A DNA stretch of 12,551 bases from an uncultured Ruminococcus sp. (lineage in GTDB: Bacteria; Bacillota; Clostridia; Oscillospirales; Ruminococcaceae): the NCBI GenBank assembly GCA_947174085.1, contig CAMWHN010000028.1, positions 1-12,551 on the forward strand, in the 5' to 3' direction. Below, piece after piece: positions 7,576 to 12,551 of the stretch. How positions within the stretch are numbered: the first letter of the stretch is position 1; every line of letters begins with the position of its first letter. Both the position numbers and the translations under genes were made by a program. The notes below the pieces were generated by a model. The model had not been told where the DNA came from, made no database searches, and saw only the letters and a program-made list of their open reading frames with translations.

Positions 7576-7634
7576 GTTAAGTAATTATAAAAACAAATGT
7601 TTCTTTCCCAAAATTTTTAAAAAGGAGGGATAGT

Positions 7635-7829
7635 ATGAACGGTCTGACAGAAATTATTTTTCATGCATGAGAGGAAAATTTAAAAGATACAGACTCACGC
7701 AGAATTGCAAGGAAAACGCTTTGTGACAACAAAAAAGAAGTAGCGGTGCTGGCTTCTCTGCTTTGCGAAGAACGCAGAGAAGCATTTGAATAGAGTTTTC
7801 GAGAAGCGATTCGATTACTAATTGATTAA
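7635..7829 (+). pseudogene. Small helical protein gene with two in-frame stop codons
   Basis: AAGGAGGG lies 5 nt before the ATG at 7635, one of the best ribosome sites in the window, yet the frame stops at TGA (7668-7670) after 11 residues. The same frame goes on for 40 sense codons to TAG (7791-7793), then 11 more to TAA (7827-7829), with coding-like sequence throughout: EENLKDTDSRRIARKTL, KKEVAVLASLLCEERREAFE and SFREAIRLLID. Read through, it is a 64-residue, mostly helical, acidic and Arg-rich protein. Its end recalls small Firmicute mobile-element proteins that finish in F--GFR-A-RLL (possibly DUF6809-like), which I cannot confirm. Both stops are one transition from likely codons (TGG or CGA; CAG). 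Deliberate read-through is possible but decay is simpler. Confidence 0.6.
7752..7783 (+). repeat. Strong 10-bp hairpin inside the small broken gene
   Basis: Perfect arms GCTTCTCTGC (7752-7761) and GCAGAGAAGC (7774-7783) enclose 12 nt. It ends 7 nt before the in-frame TAG at 7791. It is GC-richer than its surroundings and has no T run, so it is not a terminator. It may be RNA structure or a chance product of coding sequence. Confidence 0.55.
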
Positions 7830-7887
7830 CAATTTGCTCTTACTTAACAAAGACTGACTAAAAACAAAAGAAAGGAGAGTGTGCAGA

Positions 7888-8348
7888 ATGCACAGATTTC
7901 AGATTTTCAATTCTGATGAATTTGAACATATCAAGTCTATTGAAGGCACTACCAAAGATTCTTTTTTTGTTTTATCTATTTTCTTGAGTATGAGGAAAAT
8001 ATCAAAATAGGATATTCACAAACCCCAAGTAGTCGAATAAAGCAACTAAAAAAACAAGCCGAATATGAGAAAATTAAGCTTGACAATGTTGCAATAAGCA
8101 AACCACATACAAATTACAGAGAGTACAGAGAGAACGAAAAATTATTACGCCAATATTTTAACCAGAACAGAATATCAGGGACTGAGTTATTTTCTGTTAC
8201 GTTAAAACAAATTTTATCCGATTTATCAAAGAATTTAAAATTTTTAGACGAAAGCAAAAAACTTGCTCAAGAAAGTGAACAAAGATTTAAATTTTTAAAA
8301 AAAGTCTTATTTCCAAAATTGTGGGAAACAGAAAGAGGGATATCTTAT
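7888..8348 (+). pseudogene. GIY-YIG (T5orf172-like) nuclease segment, displaced by one frame at a T7 run
   Basis: AAAGGAGAG lies 8 nt before the ATG at 7888. That frame stops at TAG (8008-8010) after 40 residues. Moving to the -1 frame at the T run 7962-7968 gives FIYFLEYEENIKIGYSQTP, then SSRIKQLKKQA, ISKPHTNYREYRENEKLLRQ and RISGTELFSV. These fit small GIY-YIG nucleases: paired aromatics, KIGYS, an Arg, and a Glu in the ENEKLL helix. The -1 frame has no ATG, GTG or TTG of its own from 7944 to 8318, so it can be translated only through a shift. It then runs on without a stop into the ATPase gene. With the shift, one chain of 775 residues would result. Either it is a one-base deletion or programmed slippage; see the separate site entry. 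Confidence 0.7.
7962..8001 (+). promoter_or_regulatory. Candidate -1 frameshift site: T-TTT-TTT, 8-nt spacer, hairpin
   Basis: In the frame set by the ATG at 7888 the T run reads T-TTT-TTT, the heptamer form (X-XXY-YYZ) used for -1 ribosomal slippage. Eight bases later a 9-bp stem with one G-T pair, TATTTTCTT (7977-7985) and AGGAAAATA (7993-8001), encloses 7 nt. The spacing is in the usual range, but the stem is AT-rich and weak. The T7 run could equally promote polymerase slippage or simply be where a base was lost. Confidence 0.35.
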
Positions 8349-10214
8349 ATGCAAGAAAAAAACAATCCTACACTAGCACAGAAAAAATCTGGTAAACGTC
8401 AAAAAATCGGAGAACGTATCCATATTTACAGAAATGCTGATGGTAGTATCTTCGGCAAAAAAGTTGTCAGCAAATTTTCAGATGGTAGCAAAAATGCACT
8501 ATGGTATTTGTTCAATCCAGAAAAAAACTGCTTTCATACAATAGCAGGACTATCCGGAGCAATAGCACCGCTCTATCATGCTGATATATTGCATAATAAT
8601 CAAGATAATATGGACATGCCCGTGCTTATTGTAGAGGGCGAAAAAGATGCTGATACTCTAACAAATTTGGAAATGATTGCAACAACAGTTCCAAATGGTG
8701 CAGGATTTAGAACGTGGCATGATGAACTATACAATGATGGATTGCAAGGACGTGAAATTATTATCTTGACTGATAATGATGATGTTGGCAAGCAATACGG
8801 CGAAACTGTAGCAAAAAATGTTTGCAAAATTTCCGATAAAGTTAGAATTGTTCCAGCTGAAACTATTTGGAGTGAATGTCCTGAAAAAGGCGATATTAGT
8901 GATATTGTAGAAACAGTTGGAGCTGATAAGGCGATAGAACTACTGGTTGAAGCAATTAACAAAGTAAAGTACTATTGTGATATAAGCGACTTTGAAGAAC
9001 TGATAAAAGATAACTCTGATGCATTTGCAGAACAACCAATTGAATATCAATTTATTGCACTTTCTAATGTACAAGCAAAACCAATTTCTTTTGTATGGTA
9101 TCCATATATTCCAATTGGTGAAATTACGATTATGTTTGCTGCTGGCGGAACTGGTAAAAGTTTTTTAACCTGTGGAATTGCTGCCGACATTTCAGCGGGG
9201 CGCACTTTGCCAATTCCAAATTATGAACAAGCAAAAACTACACCTGAAAATGTGCTATTTATTTCAGCTGAAGATAGTGCAAGTGTATTAAAGCAACGAA
9301 TTTTTACAGCAGGTGGCGATATCAGCAAATGCTATTGTGTTGCACCTCCAGATACGCCCGAAGAACTTGAAAAATATCGCCCGTTTGAATTGCCTATTGA
9401 TGCACATGACAAAACACATATTGAGGCATTTGAACAACTTATTAAAGATACAAAAGCAAAGCTTATTATTATTGACCCATGGTCAGCATATATTGGAAAA
9501 GATACTGATATGAATAGAGCGAACAGTATTAGAGCTATCACTTCAGTTTTGGTCGTCATTGCCAAGAAAATGGGCTGTGCTATATTAATAGTTGCTCATG
9601 TAAATAAAAAAGCACAGGCTGATAATGCCAATGATGCCGTTTCTGGTTCTGTCGACCTTATTAATAGTGCACGTTCTGCTCTTGCTGTTCGCACATTTGG
9701 TGATTCAGATGGTCGTGTCATGGTGCATACGAAATGTAATTATGAATCCTTAGGAAAATCTATTTGCTATCAAATTATCAATCAAGGACAAGGTAAAACA
9801 GGTAAGTTTGAATGGAATGGATTTAGTGAAATCACAAAAGAAGACCTTGAAAATTCCGCTCGTACTGGTAAAAAATTAAAAGACATTGCAGATGATAAAT
9901 ATGATGAAGAATTAAATAAACAAGCTGCTATTGATGTTATTACAGACCTAGCGGTTTGGGGAAAAAAAGTAAATGTCACATTTTCAAAATTTAGGAAACA
10001 GATAATAGAAACTTGTGGTATTGATTTTCTTCCAAGTAAGCCAACAAGGTTTTTAAATTCTTTGCTTTCAGAATTAAGAAAAAAATGCATTATACTTGAA
10101 AGCGTTGGCAAGAAAGTTAGAGATGATATGCCAGATGGTACAAAAGGAAATAATTCTCATACGGGTTTTACAATTTGTCGTATGCCGGAGGGTTATTCAA
10201 CTGATGATACATAA
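8349..10214 (+). CDS. TOPRIM plus RepA-like hexameric ATPase (replication primase/helicase)
   Basis: The 621-residue protein joins an N-terminal TOPRIM domain (about 88-185) to a RecA/RepA-like AAA ATPase (about 245-480). TOPRIM shows LIVEGEKDADTL with Glu96 and LTDNDD with the acidic pair near 142-145. The ATPase shows Walker A AAGGTGKS (Lys270), Walker B KLIIIDPWSA (Asp376) and AHVNKKA with His417. Such proteins on plasmids and integrative elements act in element replication as helicase and/or primase partner. No CHC2 zinc finger is seen, so primase activity is uncertain. ATG 8349 is chosen because AGAGGG (8334-8339) lies 9 nt upstream; a TTG at 8319 is a weaker option. The frame is open further upstream into the GIY-YIG segment, so a fused longer form is possible. 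The last ~120 residues are a helical tail I do not recognise. Confidence 0.88.
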   Translation: MQEKNNPTLAQKKSGKRQKIGERIHIYRNADGSIFGKKVVSKFSDGSKNALWYLFNPEKNCFHTIAGLSGAIAPLYHADILHNNQDNMDMPVLIVEGEKDADTLTNLEMIATTVPNGAGFRTWHDELYNDGLQGREIIILTDNDDVGKQYGETVAKNVCKISDKVRIVPAETIWSECPEKGDISDIVETVGADKAIELLVEAINKVKYYCDISDFEELIKDNSDAFAEQPIEYQFIALSNVQAKPISFVWYPYIPIGEITIMFAAGGTGKSFLTCGIAADISAGRTLPIPNYEQAKTTPENVLFISAEDSASVLKQRIFTAGGDISKCYCVAPPDTPEELEKYRPFELPIDAHDKTHIEAFEQLIKDTKAKLIIIDPWSAYIGKDTDMNRANSIRAITSVLVVIAKKMGCAILIVAHVNKKAQADNANDAVSGSVDLINSARSALAVRTFGDSDGRVMVHTKCNYESLGKSICYQIINQGQGKTGKFEWNGFSEITKEDLENSARTGKKLKDIADDKYDEELNKQAAIDVITDLAVWGKKVNVTFSKFRKQIIETCGIDFLPSKPTRFLNSLLSELRKKCIILESVGKKVRDDMPDGTKGNNSHTGFTICRMPEGYSTDDT

Positions 10215-10237
10215 CCAAGTAAAAGAAGGGATAATTT

Positions 10238-10567
10238 ATGAAGGATAACAAAAATGAAAAAAGTAGACGTGGTGCAATAGAAGTTTTCATGACAAGAGAT
10301 TTTCTAAATTCAATGATTTCCGTTTTAGAAAGTTATATTGCTGCTGATGCAACAAACAAATATAGTATATATGCCAAACGATTAAAAAATAAAATTTTGA
10401 ATTATGGAAGAAAATTTAGCTACAATGATGAAGAACAAGTTGCTATTTATTTTTACGAAAATGAAGCAGCATTACTGATTAAATTATTTTCGATTTATGT
10501 GAATGCAATTGAAGAAACTCCAGAAGATTATTTTGACAAAATCGGAAAAACAAAAAATAATAATTAA
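10238..10567 (+). CDS. Hypothetical 109-residue protein between ATPase and relaxase genes
   Basis: I do not recognise a family. GAAGGG lies 7 nt before the ATG and the gene follows the ATPase stop by 23 bp, so the two are probably co-transcribed. The protein starts with a charged, basic stretch (MKDNKNEKSRRGA), then appears mostly helical with repeated aromatics (YAKRLKNKILNYGRKFSY, YFYENEAALLIKLFSIYV), and ends acidic-then-basic. There is no signal peptide or membrane span. Position before a relaxase gene would suit a relaxosome or replication accessory protein, but the sequence gives no direct proof. Confidence 0.75.
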   Translation: MKDNKNEKSRRGAIEVFMTRDFLNSMISVLESYIAADATNKYSIYAKRLKNKILNYGRKFSYNDEEQVAIYFYENEAALLIKLFSIYVNAIEETPEDYFDKIGKTKNNN

Positions 10568-10906
10568 AAAATCCTAGTTTGTTTAACAAGCTAGTTATGA
10601 AAATCATGAAAAAAGGAGTTGGGAATTTCTCAACTACAGAGCAGATAAAAGTTTCTCACTGTAACTTTTTGAATAAAAAATAAATTTTTGGAGAAAATTT
10701 ATGAGAAATTTTTAACCATCAAAGTCATAGACTTTGACTAATAAATGCAACAGAGTGAAATGCCCTGTTTTGATATGCTCGTTAGAGTATGTCAAAACAG
10801 ATATTAGGTTAACACTATCCGTTTCGACATAAATCTATAAATTTTTCAATCTTTAGGAATATGCAAAGAAAAACTTTGCTAACTTAAAAAGAAAGAGGTT
10901 AACTAT
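10568..10906. other. Hairpin-rich non-coding gap before the relaxase gene; candidate oriT region
   Basis: This 339-bp gap contains five inverted repeats: 10574-10594 (CTAGTTTG/CAAGCTAG with one G-T pair), 10617-10635 (AGTTGGGAA/TTCTCAACT with one G-T pair), 10719-10737 (TCAAAGTC/GACTTTGA, perfect), 10765-10800 (16-bp arms) and 10863-10879 (GCAAAG/CTTTGC). MobV relaxases usually nick an oriT made of inverted repeats just upstream of their own gene, which fits. I cannot identify the nick site; resemblance to the pMV158 nick region is only a few bases. A 25-codon frame at 10606-10683 (MKKGVGNFSTTEQIK) lacks a proper ribosome site and is not called. No convincing promoter was found. Confidence 0.45.
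10765..10800. repeat. 16-bp inverted repeat with GTTA loop, the strongest hairpin in the gap
   Basis: Arms 10765-10780 and 10785-10800 pair with two G-T mismatches around a 4-nt loop; the outer part CTGTTTTGA/TCAAAACAG is perfect. No T run follows, so it is not a terminator. It lies about 105 bp before the relaxase start and is the best candidate for the relaxase recognition hairpin. Confidence 0.65.
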
Positions 10907-12551
10907 ATGAGTCAATTAAGTATAAGTTTTACACTAGGAAAAGCAAGTGCTCAACATGGAGCTAATATAGCACATAATAACAGAGAATTTTTTGCTAAAA
11001 ATGTTGACCAAAGAAAAACACACGAAAATATTACTTATGTGAAGCAAGCTGCGGAAGATGCTTACAAAGAACTTTTTGAAAAAGCAGTAGAAGAATATAA
11101 TGCGAAACAAAAACGGAATGACAGAAAAATTTCAGATTACTATCAACACATTACAAACAGTAAACGGGAAGAAGCATTCTATGAAATCATTGTTCAGTTT
11201 GGTGACTGTAAAACTTCTCCTTGTGGAAGCGAGAATGGAAACATCACAAAACAAATGCTTGACGAATATATTCAAAGTTTCAAACAACGAAATCCCAATT
11301 TGTATATTTTCAATGCTGTTCTGCACATGGACGAAGCAACCCCACATTTACATATTGATTTTATTCCATTCTATACACAAGGAAGAAAAAATGGTTTAAA
11401 CAAAGGTGTATCAATGAAATCAGCATTGATGGAACAAGGATTCCATCCAAAAAGCATAAAAGAAAATCAATTGACTGCATGGGAGGAAAACGAGCGAGCT
11501 TACATGGAAAAAATTCTAAGCCAACATAGATTTACAAGAGAAGATAAGAATGCAAAGTGTGCACATCAGAATATTGAAGAATTTAAAAAAACACAAGATG
11601 AAAAAAAAATAATCTCTGCTATCCGAAAAATGAAACATATTTCTGATTCTGAATTATCTGTGGAACATGTTCGGCAATTAAAAACAAAATTACTTTCATT
11701 GGAAAGAAAAAACGAAACATTAGAGTACCAAAAACAATCGCCTTATAAATCTTTTTATTACGCTAATCCAGATAAACAATCTTTTGTTCAGGCTAAACTG
11801 GATGAACTAAAAATTCCATATCGTGAAACAGAAAACGGATTTGAAGCACAAGAGTGTTATGTAGAACAAATTAGAAATATTGAAAAAGAATACAAAGTTC
11901 CTTCAACATCTACAAGAGAAAAACTTCGACAGGATATCGACAGACTTTTAATGCAATCCAAAACTTTTGATGAACTTCTTGACAAACTGAAAAAAGAAAA
12001 ATACATTGTCAAGACTGGAAAATATATTTCTGTCAAATCTAAAAATGCTAGTCAATTTATCCGTTTGAAATCATTAGGAGAATTTTACAGTGAATATGCA
12101 CTCAAAAACAGAATCAGAGCAAAATTAAAATATGAATGTGACCTTATCCAAAAAATCAACACAGAAAAATCAAATTATCCAACAGATGCACCACAAATCA
12201 TTATATTACGGACAATTCAATTTTACATTATCACATTTGTGAAAGGTGCATTGCCCATGCAAAAACGTGATGCAAAGAAACCGTTTTCATGGACAAACGA
12301 TTCTGAGCTAGATAAACTCCTAGAATTGAATCAGAAAATAGATTCTGGTGCAACACTTGAAACATTCCAGAAAGAATTTTCAGATTTAGAAAAAAGTGCT
12401 TTTGAAAAAGAAAAACAAGTAGAGAAGTCAAAAATTGATTTACAGTCTTTTTATCACTTGAAAGAACAAATTCAAATTGTCTTTGAGAGAAAAAAATCAG
12501 AAATTTTTTCTTTAGAACAAGCCCAACAGACATTAAAAGCTTATCCTGATA
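10907..12551 (+). CDS. MobV/Pre-type relaxase, 3' end outside the window
   Basis: The open frame of 548 codons has no stop before the window ends. The protein cuts one strand at oriT and stays attached to it to start conjugative mobilization. Its N-terminus has a conserved HNNRE near residue 23, and residues 140-149 are HMDEATPHLH, matching the MobV/Mob_Pre metal-binding motif HxDExTPHxH. After a long, charged, partly coiled-coil stretch (about 185-345), residues about 345-405 (FDELLDKLKKEKYIV, GKYISVK, FIRLKSLGEFYSEYAL) match a segment seen in relaxases of Firmicute integrative elements. AAAGAGG lies 8 nt before the ATG at 10907. Codon use is strongly A/T-ending, with no lesion seen. Its presence, with the ATPase, marks the region as a mobilizable element. 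Confidence 0.92.
   Translation, partial: MSQLSISFTLGKASAQHGANIAHNNREFFAKNVDQRKTHENITYVKQAAEDAYKELFEKAVEEYNAKQKRNDRKISDYYQHITNSKREEAFYEIIVQFGDCKTSPCGSENGNITKQMLDEYIQSFKQRNPNLYIFNAVLHMDEATPHLHIDFIPFYTQGRKNGLNKGVSMKSALMEQGFHPKSIKENQLTAWEENERAYMEKILSQHRFTREDKNAKCAHQNIEEFKKTQDEKKIISAIRKMKHISDSELSVEHVRQLKTKLLSLERKNETLEYQKQSPYKSFYYANPDKQSFVQAKLDELKIPYRETENGFEAQECYVEQIRNIEKEYKVPSTSTREKLRQDIDRLLMQSKTFDELLDKLKKEKYIVKTGKYISVKSKNASQFIRLKSLGEFYSEYALKNRIRAKLKYECDLIQKINTEKSNYPTDAPQIIILRTIQFYIITFVKGALPMQKRDAKKPFSWTNDSELDKLLELNQKIDSGATLETFQKEFSDLEKSAFEKEKQVEKSKIDLQSFYHLKEQIQIVFERKKSEIFSLEQAQQTLKAYPD

Noticed and set aside
6353..7793. UGA read as Trp, suggested by two in-frame TGA codons at Trp-like positions
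   Set aside because: All intact genes here use TGG for Trp with no internal TGA, and the same broken genes also carry a TAG and frameshifts that a changed code would not repair.
8319..8348. TTG at 8319 as the start of the ATPase gene
   Set aside because: No good ribosome site precedes it, while ATG 8349 has AGAGGG 9 nt upstream.
10606..10683. 25-codon open frame before the relaxase gene
   Set aside because: No ribosome site before its ATG, no recognised homology, and it overlaps an inverted repeat.
11100..11399. 99-codon frame on the plus strand inside the relaxase gene
   Set aside because: It is an out-of-frame shadow of the relaxase reading frame, which has clear MobV motifs.
1..12551. 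CRISPR array, tRNA or rRNA genes
   Set aside because: No regularly spaced repeats and no cloverleaf or rRNA-like sequence were seen.

Overview
The window looks like a junction in a fibre-degrading, Ruminococcus-like Firmicute. One side holds cellulosome genes. The other holds a decaying mobile or plasmid-like element. The lineage rests on two secreted family 9 glycoside hydrolases ending in dockerins with two Ca-binding repeats, on strong AGGAGG-type ribosome sites, on consensus TTGACA-17-TATAAT promoters and on AT-rich DNA. I cannot name a species.

Positions 1-5725, all on the minus strand: two cellulosomal cellulases. The upstream gene (3324-5660) encodes signal peptide - GH9 - CBM3c-like - dockerin, the plan of processive endoglucanases. 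The downstream gene (68-3100) encodes signal peptide - CBM4-like - Ig-like - GH9 - dockerin. Each has its own sigma-A promoter and the second ends at a strong hairpin terminator. The two dockerins are closely alike (IADVVF-TR-VLGKD), so both enzymes probably dock on the same cohesin type.

Positions 5726-6087: no gene, but three inverted repeats. Positions 6088-7325: a complete ISAs1-family insertion sequence with about 36-bp terminal repeats and an exact 10-bp target duplication. Its transposase is dead: a nonsense codon, two frameshifts and loss of the first catalytic Asp.

Positions 7336-12551, plus strand: the accessory element. A leader region (7345-7575) has a forward promoter, an opposing consensus promoter and a terminator, resembling antisense-RNA and attenuation control of plasmid rep genes. 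Next come a small gene with two in-frame stops, and a GIY-YIG-like segment displaced by one frame at a T7 run but otherwise continuous in frame with a TOPRIM plus RecA-like ATPase (8349-10214). A small hypothetical gene, a hairpin-rich oriT-like gap and a MobV/Pre relaxase that runs off the window follow. Together these suggest a mobilizable element with its own replication helicase/primase. No integrase, conjugation genes or att sites are visible, so plasmid versus integrated state cannot be decided here. The single-base lesions cluster in the transposase and the two small upstream genes, while the large ATPase and relaxase genes stay open.
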